Shown: one piece after another, positions 23,141 through 32,527 of the stretch
How the letters are laid out: each line of letters begins with the position of its first letter
Position numbering within the stretch: the first letter of the stretch is position 1
Notes under the pieces: generated by a model
Told to the model about the DNA's origin: nothing
Databases searched by the model: none
Seen by the model: only the letters and a program-made list of their open reading frames with translations
Assembly (NCBI GenBank): GCA_022508605.1
Contig: JAFLUX010000015.1
Span: 1-41,513 of the forward strand
DNA: 41,513 bases
Direction: 5' to 3'
DNA from: Bacteroidales bacterium
Lineage (GTDB): Bacteria; Bacteroidota; Bacteroidia; Bacteroidales; UBA932
Translations under genes and position numbers: made by a program

Positions 23141-24511
23141 TCAATAGGCCTGCCGGTCTCCTGCGAGAATCTGGGCTATGGTCATGAAAAATATCTTTAT
23201 ATCCAGTCCGACGGACCAGTGCTCTATGTACCATATATCGTGCCTCACACGCTCCGCCATGGCTTCCGTAGTCCGGGTCTCGCCCCTGCATCCGTTGACC
23301 TGCGCCCAGCCGGTGAGTCCGGGTTTCACCATGTGCCGCACAAGGTATTCGTCCACGAGTTTGGTATACACCTCCGTATGCAGTTCCATGTGGGGACGCG
23401 GACCTATCAGCGACATATCTCCCTTTAGTACATTTATGAACTGCGGCAGTTCGTCTATGGACGTGCGGCGCAGAAAGTCTCCGAAGCGGGTTTTCCGGGG
23501 GTCGTCCGCCGTGGCCTGCAGCCTGTCGGCATCGGCGTTCACCTTCATCGAACGGAATTTGTACATGGTGAACGGACGGCCCTTGTAGCCTGTGCGCTTC
23601 TGCCTGAAAAGTATAGGTCCCGGGGAGGAAATGCCCGTGCCGACGGCGACGAAGCACCATACGAAAGGATAAAGAGTCGTGAGAAAAGCCAGGCTGACTA
23701 TTATGTCGAAGCTGCGCTTGAGCGCCGCATTGAGCGGATTGGAAAGGGGTTCGTCACGCAGGCGCACCACCGTCATCGGGCCGAGCTCGCTGAAGGTCAT
23801 GGAGCGGCGCAGGTATCCGTCCATGTTGGGGACATAGTAAAAATCTATGAAAAGATTTTCGCAAAGGCGTATGACCCTGTTCACGATGTCCGGGCAGAGA
23901 GCGGGATTGAGGCTGCAATACAGCTGGTGCACCTTGTTTGAAGAAAGATACGACTCTATCATCTCCATGTCTTTTCCGAGCGAGGCCACCAGTTTATAGT
24001 CGGCATACTCCGCAGAATCGCCGAGAATGTGCGCAAGCCTTTCCGCGTTCTCATCCTCCCCCACTATCACCACGTGCACCTTGTTGCGGCCGCGTTTGCG
24101 TGCCGCCGTGATGAGCGACTTGAAGAGCATGTGGCAAATGGACACCAGGACCACCGATGCCATGCCTTCGTAAAGGAGAAAGTGGCCGGCAAAACTGTTG
24201 AACAGAATCTGCACGGACAGGGCGAGTATGCCTACGGTGAGCAGGCACTGGTAGAAAGCCCGCGTCAGGAGCTGTTTCAGACCCGCCCCGCGCACGTAAA
24301 AGCGGACGGGCACGAGCACGGAGGCTATGATGAAACCCACTATAAGGAAATACAGGGACCGCGGCCTCGCGAGCACATAGTCGGCAGGGTCGGTGAAAGA
24401 ATATGTCTTCAGCAGGATTTCGAACACGGCTATGTGGATGCCGAGATCCGCAATCATGGCCGGTATGCTGTAGTACAGAAATTCTTTGGTATTGAATGTT
24501 CTGGTGTTCAT
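23141..24511 (-). CDS. Undecaprenyl-phosphate glycosylphosphotransferase (WcaJ/CpsE-like initiating transferase)
   Basis: The 456-residue membrane protein has four or five N-terminal membrane helices (about residues 10-130), a Rossmann-like CoA-binding-type middle domain, and a C-terminal bacterial sugar transferase domain (about 265-456). Signatures there include SPGPILFRQKRTGYKGRPF, MYKFRSM, RTSIDELPQFINVLKGDMSLIGPRP and KPGLTGWAQVNG. The enzyme transfers a sugar 1-phosphate, usually glucose or galactose, from a UDP-sugar to undecaprenyl phosphate at the inner membrane. It thereby starts each repeat unit. It is 3 bp from the upstream GT gene. The specific sugar cannot be read from the sequence. 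Confidence 0.93.
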   Translation of the reverse strand: MNTRTFNTKEFLYYSIPAMIADLGIHIAVFEILLKTYSFTDPADYVLARPRSLYFLIVGFIIASVLVPVRFYVRGAGLKQLLTRAFYQCLLTVGILALSVQILFNSFAGHFLLYEGMASVVLVSICHMLFKSLITAARKRGRNKVHVVIVGEDENAERLAHILGDSAEYADYKLVASLGKDMEMIESYLSSNKVHQLYCSLNPALCPDIVNRVIRLCENLFIDFYYVPNMDGYLRRSMTFSELGPMTVVRLRDEPLSNPLNAALKRSFDIIVSLAFLTTLYPFVWCFVAVGTGISSPGPILFRQKRTGYKGRPFTMYKFRSMKVNADADRLQATADDPRKTRFGDFLRRTSIDELPQFINVLKGDMSLIGPRPHMELHTEVYTKLVDEYLVRHMVKPGLTGWAQVNGCRGETRTTEAMAERVRHDIWYIEHWSVGLDIKIFFMTIAQILAGDRQAY

Positions 24512-24514
24512 AAT

Positions 24515-25588
24515 CTAAATGCTTTCATATATGGCGAGCACCTCGGCGGCTATGGTATCCCAGTCGTATCTGTCCATGTCGTATTCGGGAACGGAGGGCG
24601 ACGCCAGCAAGGCCTCCATCGCGGAGCGCAGGGCCCCCACATCGCCGCAGGGGAAGCAGCATTCTTCCGGCAGGCCTATTTCAAGATTGGCAGGTATGTC
24701 GCTTACCAGCACCTTGCGGGAATAGCTCATGGCTTCGAGCAGGGCTATCGGCAGGCCCTCGTGGGACGAGGGCAGGACATAGAGGGCGGCATGGCTCAGG
24801 AGGGCATGCAGTTCGCGCCCCTTTATGAAGCCGGTGAGCACTACCCCCGCGGCCCTCGCCTCCTCTTTCAGCGAGACGGAATAGTCATCTTCGAAATCGC
24901 TGTCCCCGGCCAGCACGAGCCGGTAACCGTCAAGTCCACGGAATGCGGCCACGAGGTCGTGCAGTCGTTTTTCCGGCACAAAACGCCCCATTCCGAGAAC
25001 ATATTTTCCTTTCTCGATTCCGAGCCTGCCGAAATATTCCGGGAAGTCGCAGATGTCCGGAGGAGGCACTCCGTTGGGAATCAGGTGCACCCCCTGCGTG
25101 CGGCCGTACCTGTCGCGCACTATAGTCCTTATCACATCGGAAATGACTATGAGTTCATCGGCATAGCGCACTCCCAGCCGCTCCCCGAGCCTTAGGACGG
25201 CCTTGGCCGTCCGGCCCCACTTTTCCCTGTCGTAGTCCGGTCCGTGGTGGGTGAACACCACCTTCAGCCCGCGCAATTTGGCATACGGGGCAAGCAGGGC
25301 GGGCCCTATCGAGTTGATATGCACTATATCGGCCTTTGCGGATGCAGCATAGTTGATTGCCCTGAAAGTGTGTATAACCGCTTCCAGAGCCTTTTTTTTC
25401 GGGGACGGGATGTCTTTGAGCCTGACCCCGCGCCACTGCGCAAGAGCGTCTTTCACATAGGCGGAGCGGCGCACGAGCGTGATATCCGCGCCGAGCGCCG
25501 CAAGACGCGGGCACAGCTCCTCGCAATGGGTTTCGACTCCGCCCATCACTCCCGGGATGCCCCGCGTGCCGGTAACCACCACCTTCAT
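24515..25588 (-). CDS. GT4-family glycosyltransferase
   Basis: The 357-residue protein is a GT-B fold retaining glycosyltransferase. The N-terminus (TGTRGIPGVMGGVETHCEEL) resembles DUF1972/WbnH-like rhamnosyl or galactosyl transferases. The C-terminal domain has the GMGRFVPEKRLHDLV sugar-nucleotide region and the E-x7-E motif SSHEGLPIALLEAM near 272-285. It should add one sugar to the lipid-linked repeat on the cytoplasmic face. Its start overlaps the radical SAM gene stop by 4 bp. Donor and acceptor are not predictable. Confidence 0.88.
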   Translation of the reverse strand: MKVVVTGTRGIPGVMGGVETHCEELCPRLAALGADITLVRRSAYVKDALAQWRGVRLKDIPSPKKKALEAVIHTFRAINYAASAKADIVHINSIGPALLAPYAKLRGLKVVFTHHGPDYDREKWGRTAKAVLRLGERLGVRYADELIVISDVIRTIVRDRYGRTQGVHLIPNGVPPPDICDFPEYFGRLGIEKGKYVLGMGRFVPEKRLHDLVAAFRGLDGYRLVLAGDSDFEDDYSVSLKEEARAAGVVLTGFIKGRELHALLSHAALYVLPSSHEGLPIALLEAMSYSRKVLVSDIPANLEIGLPEECCFPCGDVGALRSAMEALLASPSVPEYDMDRYDWDTIAAEVLAIYESI

Positions 25589-26676
25589 TTCTTCAGTCCG
25601 TCTTCGGCGCCCGCCACCAAATCACAGGTGGAAAGGGCGTCGAGCTGCCCTTTCGTCAGTTTGCCGTCCCGATAATCCCGCACTGCAGGTATTTCATACA
25701 TAGAATATTTCTTCCCGGGTCTCAGCCTGTGCTTCAGGACCCACCATGCCGGACGGTGGATATACTTGTGCATGGCAGGACTCGCCGAGCCTATCATCCA
25801 GCAGCGCCTGTCGCACTTGCGTACGAGCCTCCGGACATCTTCCGCTTCCTTAGAGTTCCAGATGGCGTCCCAGTCCTGAGTATTCAGGTTGCCCATCACC
25901 AGCTTATCCTTCGTGCCGTTGCATGGCATCACGTCGCCGTAAGGGTCTATGAAAAAAGTATCGAAACTCATATCGCAGGGCAGCAGCCTGGGCTGTCCGT
26001 ATATGTAGTTGATGAGTCCGTGATTGAAGTAGGCGCGGAACCATTTCTTGGGACTTCCGGATTTCAGCAGTTCATTTATCAGGGCCTCGAAATTTCCGGC
26101 CACCATGGGACGGTCGTGTATGATGTTCTTGTTCTCCACAAAATAAAAACTGTTGTGCAGGCTCGCGGTGGCAAATTCCATCCCCATCTCCTCGCTTATC
26201 TTGTACAGCGGCACGAGGTCTGCCGCATTCCTGTCCTGCACCGTCATTCCGAACCCTACATCCTTCATGCCCATCTCTCGCAGAGTCTTCAATGTCCGGT
26301 ATCCTCTCTGGAATCCGTTTTCAAGTCCGCGAATCTCATTGTTCGTCTGCTCCAGCCCCTCTATGCTTATGCGTATCCCTATCTTCGGGAACTCTTTGCA
26401 CAGACTTATGATGCGGTCTGTAAAATAGCCGTTCGTACTTATGACTATGCGGTCCGAGAGTCCGGACAGCGCGCGCACTATGTCAGCGAGATCTTCCCGT
26501 ATGAAAGGCTCCCCGCCGGTAATGTTGGTAAAGTACATCCGAGGCAGTTTCCTTATGGTCTCTACGCTGATTTCATCTTCAGGACGGGACGGGGCCTTGA
26601 AGCGGCTGCACATATTGCATCTGGCATTGCAGCGATAGGTCACTATGACGGTGCCGTTAAGTTTTTTTGCTGGCAT
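25585..26676 (-). CDS. Radical SAM protein with C-terminal SPASM-like cysteines
   Basis: The 363-residue protein has the radical SAM motif C-x3-C-x2-C (Cys16, Cys20, Cys23, within YRCNARCNMC), the GGEPF motif near 54 that binds SAM, and later strands typical of the partial TIM barrel (VISTNGYF, IRISIEGL). The C-terminal part holds Cys234, Cys252, Cys288 and Cys292, consistent with a SPASM or twitch domain that holds an auxiliary Fe-S cluster. Such enzymes generate a 5'-deoxyadenosyl radical to modify a peptide, sugar or lipid. Within this cluster it is most likely a polymer- or precursor-modifying enzyme; that is inference. No small precursor-peptide ORF fits in the flanking 8-bp gap. Confidence 0.85.
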   Translation of the reverse strand: MPAKKLNGTVIVTYRCNARCNMCSRFKAPSRPEDEISVETIRKLPRMYFTNITGGEPFIREDLADIVRALSGLSDRIVISTNGYFTDRIISLCKEFPKIGIRISIEGLEQTNNEIRGLENGFQRGYRTLKTLREMGMKDVGFGMTVQDRNAADLVPLYKISEEMGMEFATASLHNSFYFVENKNIIHDRPMVAGNFEALINELLKSGSPKKWFRAYFNHGLINYIYGQPRLLPCDMSFDTFFIDPYGDVMPCNGTKDKLVMGNLNTQDWDAIWNSKEAEDVRRLVRKCDRRCWMIGSASPAMHKYIHRPAWWVLKHRLRPGKKYSMYEIPAVRDYRDGKLTKGQLDALSTCDLVAGAEDGLKK

Positions 26677-26684
26677 TGGCTAGC

Positions 26685-27854
26685 TTATTTCAATCCGTAT
26701 ACGTGCTTGACAAGTGTATCGTAATAGGAATCCCGGGAGAATCTCGCGCAGGAATCTCCCGCGATGCCGGTATAGTCGAAGGACAGGCCGAACATTTCCC
26801 GTATTCCGGATGCAAGGGATTCGGCATTGCCGCTTTCGAAACACAGTCCGTTCACCCTCTCCTCTATCAGTCCCGGAATGCCGCCTATGTCCGCTCCCAG
26901 CACAGGAGTGCCGAGGCAAAGGGACTCTATTACGGCCAGAGGATTGTTCTCATAGCATATTGAAGGCATCACGGTGAAACGCGCAGAGCCCACGACGGTC
27001 TTTATGTACTGCCAGTCGCGGCGCCCAAGATATTCTATGTTTCCTCTTGCCGGCAGTTTCCCGGCGAGCGGACCGTCGCCTATGACAAGCAGCCTGTAGG
27101 GCAGAGAAGAAGCCGCCGCCACAAGAGTCTCCACCCCTTTTTCATGGCTGAGGCGTCCGACATAACAATAGTAGTCTTTCCTTTCCGAATAGTCCTCCCG
27201 CGCGCATCTGGAAACGTCCATGGCATTGCCAAGATGCAGCAGTTTCGACTTCCCGAAACCGCCCTGCTCCATTTTCTTCATCATGAAACGGCTCGGGCAA
27301 ACGAACAAATCGGTGTTTTCCTCCAAAAATGCACCGTTCCACCTCATCGCTTCCGCAAAGGCCAGACAGCTGGCGGCCAAGGAGTTCTTCATGCAGCGGT
27401 GACGCAGCACATTGAACTTATTCTTGAAACAAAGTTCGCACGGCTCCTTTCCCCCGCGCAGGCAGTCATACCGCGGGCAGAGGAGTTTCAGGTCGTGGAG
27501 AGTCCATACGACCCTGATTCCTCGGCTGTGCGCTATACGGGCTATGACCGGGGACAACTGCGAATGTATATTGTTCAGATGCACCACATCGGGGGCGAAA
27601 TCATCGAGAATACGGCTGAACTTGTCTTTGACTTCCCTGTCTCCAAGAGACCTGAGCGCGAAAGAAAGTTTGGAATCAAAACCCACCCTTGACGGGAAAT
27701 AAGAACTCCAGGGACTGTCTATGTTTTCAGGGCAGGCCATGGCGAAAACCGCCACCTGATGCCCCTTGGAAACCAGCGTTTCCTCAAGATCGAGCGTGTA
27801 GATGCAGTCCCCTCCGCGACGGTAGTAAAATTTATTGCAGAGCAGGATTCTCAT
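26685..27854 (-). CDS. GT4-family glycosyltransferase with Cys-rich insertion
   Basis: The 389-residue GT-B enzyme starts with the usual RILLCNKFYYRRGG glycine loop. It contains a Cys-rich segment between about residues 133 and 162 (CPRYDCLRGGKEPCELC plus a later Cys), a feature seen in a subset of GT4 proteins. The C-terminal domain has VGRLSHEKGVETLV, VIGDGP and the E-x7-E motif ICYENNPLAVIES. It is expected to add a sugar to the repeat unit in the cytoplasm. Its ATG overlaps the stop of the preceding GT by 4 bp. Substrate not assignable. Confidence 0.87.
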   Translation of the reverse strand: MRILLCNKFYYRRGGDCIYTLDLEETLVSKGHQVAVFAMACPENIDSPWSSYFPSRVGFDSKLSFALRSLGDREVKDKFSRILDDFAPDVVHLNNIHSQLSPVIARIAHSRGIRVVWTLHDLKLLCPRYDCLRGGKEPCELCFKNKFNVLRHRCMKNSLAASCLAFAEAMRWNGAFLEENTDLFVCPSRFMMKKMEQGGFGKSKLLHLGNAMDVSRCAREDYSERKDYYCYVGRLSHEKGVETLVAAASSLPYRLLVIGDGPLAGKLPARGNIEYLGRRDWQYIKTVVGSARFTVMPSICYENNPLAVIESLCLGTPVLGADIGGIPGLIEERVNGLCFESGNAESLASGIREMFGLSFDYTGIAGDSCARFSRDSYYDTLVKHVYGLK

Positions 27855-28981
27855 TGTCTGGCCTCATTATTCAGATACAAGTCCATCAAACGATTTACGG
27901 TCGTTTCAATCCCAAAGCCGCAAGAGTCGATTAGTTGCGAAGTGTCGGTTCGCTCCGTATTCTTCAGTGCCGACAGGACATGCTCCGCCCAAAGCTCCGG
28001 GCTCTCGTGCAATGAAACAACGTCCACATTGCCCGATAGCCGGACATCCCCGGAAATTCTGTTTGAAATGACTATTGGCAGACCGGCAGCCTGGGCCTCC
28101 ACCAGCGCCAGCGGCAGCCCCTCATACAGCGATGGCATGACGAACACATCCATTGCCGACAGCAGATGGCTGACGTCATTTCTCAGGCCCGCCATTATCA
28201 CATTGTCGATTATTCCCATCTCCCTCGCTTCTTTCTCTATCTCTGGGCGCAATAGCCCGTCGCCAACCAAGAGAAGTCTTGCTTCAGGATTTCGTTCAAG
28301 TATCTTGGCAAAAATCTTAATCAGGAAAACATGATTCTTCACTTTGTCAAATCGCCCGACATTGCCGATTACAATTTCGTCTTTCAAGCCGAATGATGCT
28401 CTTACAGCCGTCCTTTTTTCCTGGGAGAAAACATAGTCGGCAAGTTTAATCCCATTTTTGATCATCTCTGATTTGCGGTAAACGCCAGTACCGCCGAACA
28501 GCCACTTCAGGGCCTTATCCGAACATCCCAAATAGACCGTAGCATAGCTGTGTACCAATGGTTTGGACAAATTATGCAAGATATAATGCAGAGGCTTATA
28601 ACAATCCCGGCCTACCTCACCTATCGATGAACTGTGTGAGTGGAGCACCCTCACCGGTATTCCGTATTTTTTTGCATAATGCAATGCCGTGATGGAGGAA
28701 AGGGATGATACATGCTGGTGGACCGCGGCATACTCCTTCCCGTGTATCCTAAAAAAATCATCCAACGATTTATGGAATGCTTTTATCCCACTGCTGCGGA
28801 CTGGAATATAATAAAGCGTCCCGCCCAGTTCCCGGGCTTCATGTTCATAATCGCCCCCGGGGAAAGTCAATAAGAAATCAAATTGCACTTGAGTCCTGTC
28901 AATATTCCTGAAAACATTCATTATAAATGTCTCTATCCCGCCTCTGTGCAATCCGCTCAATATCTGAAGCACTTTTCTCAT
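27851..28981 (-). CDS. GT4-family glycosyltransferase (EpsF-like)
   Basis: The 376-residue protein matches the EpsF-type GT4 group: N-terminal ILSGLHRGGIETFIMNV, the HQHVSSLSSITALHYAKKYGIP region, and in the C-terminal domain GNVGRFDKVKNHVFLIKIF, LLVGDG and PSLYEGLPLALVEAQAAGLP (E-x7-E). It is predicted to transfer a sugar to the growing lipid-linked oligosaccharide. Base composition drops from here towards 30.3 kb. It follows the next upstream GT gene after 2 bp. Confidence 0.88.
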   Translation of the reverse strand: MRKVLQILSGLHRGGIETFIMNVFRNIDRTQVQFDFLLTFPGGDYEHEARELGGTLYYIPVRSSGIKAFHKSLDDFFRIHGKEYAAVHQHVSSLSSITALHYAKKYGIPVRVLHSHSSSIGEVGRDCYKPLHYILHNLSKPLVHSYATVYLGCSDKALKWLFGGTGVYRKSEMIKNGIKLADYVFSQEKRTAVRASFGLKDEIVIGNVGRFDKVKNHVFLIKIFAKILERNPEARLLLVGDGLLRPEIEKEAREMGIIDNVIMAGLRNDVSHLLSAMDVFVMPSLYEGLPLALVEAQAAGLPIVISNRISGDVRLSGNVDVVSLHESPELWAEHVLSALKNTERTDTSQLIDSCGFGIETTVNRLMDLYLNNEARQ

Positions 28982-28983
28982 CT

Positions 28984-30174
28984 CTAAGCAGACACTGACT
29001 TATTCAACTGAATTTCAGCGTTATTCAAAAAACGCTCATATTCGCTTTCCACGAACTCTCTGAGTGCTGAAATATATTCTCCGTTTTTCTTTTTGGTATC
29101 TCCAATCAAACTCGGGTCACTCCAAACACGCTTGATGGACATAGCCCAGTCCTCCGGCTTTTGACATACTATAATCGGGGCATTTGTCGGATTAAAGATA
29201 CCTTTGGCACTATGCGGATGGGTAATCGTCACCTTATCGTAAGACACGGCCTCGAATGTTTTAATCTTTAATCCTGTACCCTGATATACAGGATTGATTG
29301 CCACGTCACCTTGCGCATAAAAGCTGGATGCATCGGCCACATATCCTTGCAATTCTATGCCGTCGATATCCTGAAACTGAGAAAGCGCCCGACAAATCCC
29401 TCCTCCAATTATCAGTTTCGCATCATGAAATTCATCCCTTATGAGCGGAAATACCGCCGATATGAACCACTCTATCCCAGCCAAATTAAGAGGGCCGTTC
29501 CCCGCGAGGTATAAAAGATTATGGTTAAAACAGGAAGGCTGTGATTTATATGTATACAGACAAAAAACGTTATATACGGTACTTCTGGGGGCTAACAGAC
29601 TATAATACGCGAATTCTTCTTCCTGTACCGCGAAAATATGCTCCGCCCGCTGTACTGCTCTTGCCTCCGAGTCTGCATTAAGATAATTGACCGTGTCACC
29701 GACCACCTGATTCCTGTATGCAAAACAATCATGTGTAAAAACAGCTTTGACCGGCACGTCTATTACTCCAAGCAACTTTGTCAGATAATAATAATTGACG
29801 ATACAAATATCAAAATGATGCTTTGAATTCAATTTCTTAAAGAAACGGGCAAGGCCGGCCGGATACTCATCGTCTATACCGCACTCGTACTTAAAGAAAT
29901 ACTTTCGGATGCGGGACAGTATGTTGAAATAGAGTTTCTGAATCTTACTGACATTATAAATGCTCAAGCGATTGCCCCAGTATGCGCGCATCTCCTCCAA
30001 ATCGCTCCTATATGATTCACGGTCAGCCGTTCTCGACAAAGGAAGCTCCTGTATGTAGAGAAAATGGACGTCGCACCCAAGGGATTTTAGCAGCTCGGCC
30101 TGGACAAGTATACCCCTGCGGTTGCCCGCAGTCGTCATATGGGTAGGAGTTTTTGAGACGATTATTACCCTCAT
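28984..30174 (-). CDS. GT4-type glycosyltransferase, polysaccharide cluster
   Basis: I place the start at the ATG at 30174 (MRVIIVSKTPTHMTTAGNRRG), giving 396 residues, because it overlaps the upstream GT2 stop as ATGA; the open frame extends to 30255 without family-like sequence. The fold is GT-B with LLYLAGNGPLNLAGIEWFI, the IIGGG strand and a C-terminal region NPVYQGTGLKIKTFEAVSYDK, typical of GT4 proteins grouped as Glyco_trans_1_4. The gene is markedly A+T-rich (19 of 60 bases G or C in 29521-29580), unlike its flanks. It should add one residue of the repeat unit. Confidence 0.82.
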   Translation of the reverse strand: MRVIIVSKTPTHMTTAGNRRGILVQAELLKSLGCDVHFLYIQELPLSRTADRESYRSDLEEMRAYWGNRLSIYNVSKIQKLYFNILSRIRKYFFKYECGIDDEYPAGLARFFKKLNSKHHFDICIVNYYYLTKLLGVIDVPVKAVFTHDCFAYRNQVVGDTVNYLNADSEARAVQRAEHIFAVQEEEFAYYSLLAPRSTVYNVFCLYTYKSQPSCFNHNLLYLAGNGPLNLAGIEWFISAVFPLIRDEFHDAKLIIGGGICRALSQFQDIDGIELQGYVADASSFYAQGDVAINPVYQGTGLKIKTFEAVSYDKVTITHPHSAKGIFNPTNAPIIVCQKPEDWAMSIKRVWSDPSLIGDTKKKNGEYISALREFVESEYERFLNNAEIQLNKSVSA

Positions 30175-31118
30175 CGTTTTGTTATCAATGCTTTCAATGA
30201 CCCCAATGATATGTCCCACACCGTCAGGCCAATCTGCTTTCGCCTGGACAGCCAATACTTTATGGCCGTTTTATCGTTCACGATATCTTTTCTGACATAA
30301 AACTTGGCATACGACCTGAATCTTTCGGAAAACACCTTCAGCATATCCGACGGACAAGCTGCACCATCTGCCGAATTGCTCCTCAGGGCCAATTCCCTTT
30401 CAAACCATTCGGCGCTTTCAAGCAAGGCATTGAGTTTGATGCGATATGAGTTATCCGATGATATTGTCGCCCCATTGGTTCTATACTGAAAGCCAATCGC
30501 ATTCACGTTTATGACCCCGTCCTTTATTTTAGAACCGTCCCCCTTGGCCGCGATGTATGCCGAAACATCGTCGCTCCCCCATGCCAGCGGCAGCTTGAAG
30601 AATCCGCCATTTTTCCGCAGCAAGTCCAGCTTAAAACAGAAATCACCGATAAACTGGGAACGCCCTCTCCAACGCTCGCATATCATTTCCAAAGAGCTCT
30701 CCCGTTCCGGTCTTTCCAGCAGGGTTTCCACTACCGCCCCGCTCTCTGATATAATTTGTGTGCGCGTGTGGTACAATCCGTAATTAGGGCTAAGCTCTAT
30801 TGCCGCGCAAAGATGTTCAAGGCAGTTCGGAAGCAAGCGGTCGTCATCCCCCATACAGATGATGTAATCACCCGTGCAGTACTCCAGACAGCGGTTCCAG
30901 TTGTCCACTACGTTCACAGCTCCGAAATTCACCTCATTGCGGTAGAAACGCACCCTGTCGTCCGCAAGGAAAGGTTCCGCTATCGCCCGCAGGTCGTCAG
31001 GCGAAGCGTCATCCACTATGACGAGTTCCCAGTCGGCGTAACTCTGGGCAAGGACGCTTTCCACGGCCTCTCTGAAGAATCGGGGCCTGAATGCCGGTAT
31101 GGCTACTGAAAACTTCAT
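30171..31118 (-). CDS. GT2-family glycosyltransferase
   Basis: The ATG at 31118 (MKFSVAIPAFRPRFF) gives a 315-residue protein with a standard GT2 N-terminus and overlaps the wzx-like stop as ATGA. The longer open frame up to 31373 encodes Arg/Cys-rich sequence of no family character and lies within the flippase gene. The GT-A domain shows VESVLAQSYADWELVIVDDASPDDL, the metal-binding DDD (GDDDRLLP, near residue 97) and WGSDDVSAYI as the likely catalytic base region. It is an inverting transferase acting on the cytoplasmic face. Donor sugar unknown. Confidence 0.87.
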   Translation of the reverse strand: MKFSVAIPAFRPRFFREAVESVLAQSYADWELVIVDDASPDDLRAIAEPFLADDRVRFYRNEVNFGAVNVVDNWNRCLEYCTGDYIICMGDDDRLLPNCLEHLCAAIELSPNYGLYHTRTQIISESGAVVETLLERPERESSLEMICERWRGRSQFIGDFCFKLDLLRKNGGFFKLPLAWGSDDVSAYIAAKGDGSKIKDGVINVNAIGFQYRTNGATISSDNSYRIKLNALLESAEWFERELALRSNSADGAACPSDMLKVFSERFRSYAKFYVRKDIVNDKTAIKYWLSRRKQIGLTVWDISLGSLKALITKR

Positions 31119-32527
31119 CTTAGTCTTACAAGAAGTTCGCCCTTGCGTATCAGCAACTGGTAGACCGCCACATAGATGCCGACGACAATGACAGACGCGG
31201 CCAGCCTTGCCGTTCCGTGCGCAGGTATAAGACAGCATGCCGCGACAAGAGCCGCGAGGGGAAGATACACGGCAAAGTTTTTCAGGGTCGTCCGCAGCGG
31301 GAATCTTATATCGACTTCGCGAGTCACCGCTATCTGGCTGAGCACGAGGATGAGCGTTTCGGTGACTATCCACACTATCGCGGAACCGACGGATGCCAAA
31401 AGCGGAACAAAGACTATGTTGAGAATCAGCCCCGTGACAGCTCCTATCAGCGAATTGCGGAGCAAAATCCTGTCTTTCCCAAGCGGGAGCAGGGTCTGGA
31501 GCACCAGTATCTGTTCATAGCCTATTATAAACACGAGCGGCGCAATAATAATCATGGGCGGCACCGATCCGCCAAATTCGCTCCCGGCGATTATCCGTAT
31601 TATTTCAGGAGCCAAGGCCATCATCCAGATAATCAGAGGGAAAGAAAAGCTGAAAAGTATGTCTACCGCAGTATGGAAATAGTCCTTGAACTTGTCCATG
31701 GCCCCTTCGGAAACAAGTTCCGACATCCTAGGTATCATCACCGAAGTAAATGCCGTGAAAACGGCCATGACCATATAGTAAATCTTTGTGGCATTCGAGT
31801 ATAAGCCTACTTCCGTATCTCCCGATATGAAGCCGAGGAAAAGCACGTTGAAGGTTGTGTACATCGACGTCAGTATCGAATAAACCCCTATTGCCAGCAA
31901 GGATTTGAATGTGCCCGCGAAGTCAAAGCCCGAAAGGGATATACGGACCCGGCCACGGGCAAAACAAATGTTCACAAGGGCATTCACGACCACCATCAGG
32001 CAGGACAGAAGGTAGTAAATCCATATATCCTCCCGTTGTCTGACGAACAGGAACACGGAGGCCACATACAATGTCTTGACAACTATGGACCGCAGGGTAA
32101 TCAGCTTGAAATCCTCCAGGCCCTTGTAGAACCACTCCACAAGGAGGCAGTTGAACAGCAGCTTGAATGCGCCGATGAACATCAAGTCTTTATGGGCGGC
32201 GAACTGCGGTACGGCGAATGTCAGCACGACAAGCAGGAGCAGCATTATTCCCGTAAGGATAAGATTCACCAAAAATATATTGGAAAATGTCCTGTCGAGA
32301 GCTTCCCTGTCTCCTTTGTTCCTGGCTATTTCCCTCACGCCGAGCGAGTCTATTCCAAGTGCGGAAAAGAGAATGAAGTAATTTATTACACTGTCCACGA
32401 AATTGCATGCCCCTATGCCGTCCACGCCCAGAAGCCTCGACACGTAAGGATAGGTCAGGAATGGGAATACATAGTTCGCGAGCACCAGCAGGATGCTGTA
32501 GAACAGATTTGTTTTAAGACCCGGCAT
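31115..32527 (-). CDS. Wzx-type oligosaccharide flippase (MOP superfamily)
   Basis: From the ATG at 32527 (MPGLKTNLFYSILLVLANY) the protein has 470 residues and about twelve to fourteen membrane helices. The N-terminus with FPFLTYPYVSRLLGVDGIGACNF and the SALGIDSLGVREIAR segment is characteristic of the polysaccharide_synt family. It should move the undecaprenyl-linked repeat unit across the inner membrane, coupling the GTs to the polymerase. The frame upstream of 32527 extends into the polymerase gene and has no family character; the chosen start overlaps that gene by 14 bp. Confidence 0.9.
   Translation of the reverse strand: MPGLKTNLFYSILLVLANYVFPFLTYPYVSRLLGVDGIGACNFVDSVINYFILFSALGIDSLGVREIARNKGDREALDRTFSNIFLVNLILTGIMLLLLVVLTFAVPQFAAHKDLMFIGAFKLLFNCLLVEWFYKGLEDFKLITLRSIVVKTLYVASVFLFVRQREDIWIYYLLSCLMVVVNALVNICFARGRVRISLSGFDFAGTFKSLLAIGVYSILTSMYTTFNVLFLGFISGDTEVGLYSNATKIYYMVMAVFTAFTSVMIPRMSELVSEGAMDKFKDYFHTAVDILFSFSFPLIIWMMALAPEIIRIIAGSEFGGSVPPMIIIAPLVFIIGYEQILVLQTLLPLGKDRILLRNSLIGAVTGLILNIVFVPLLASVGSAIVWIVTETLILVLSQIAVTREVDIRFPLRTTLKNFAVYLPLAALVAACCLIPAHGTARLAASVIVVGIYVAVYQLLIRKGELLVRLR

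Noticed and set aside
22057..26676. A ribosomally made modified-peptide system, suggested by a radical SAM enzyme plus a nucleotidyltransferase of the type found in peptide clusters
   Set aside because: No precursor peptide, leader-binding domain, peptidase or transporter is present, and the genes between and around are packed with glycan functions with gaps of only a few bases.
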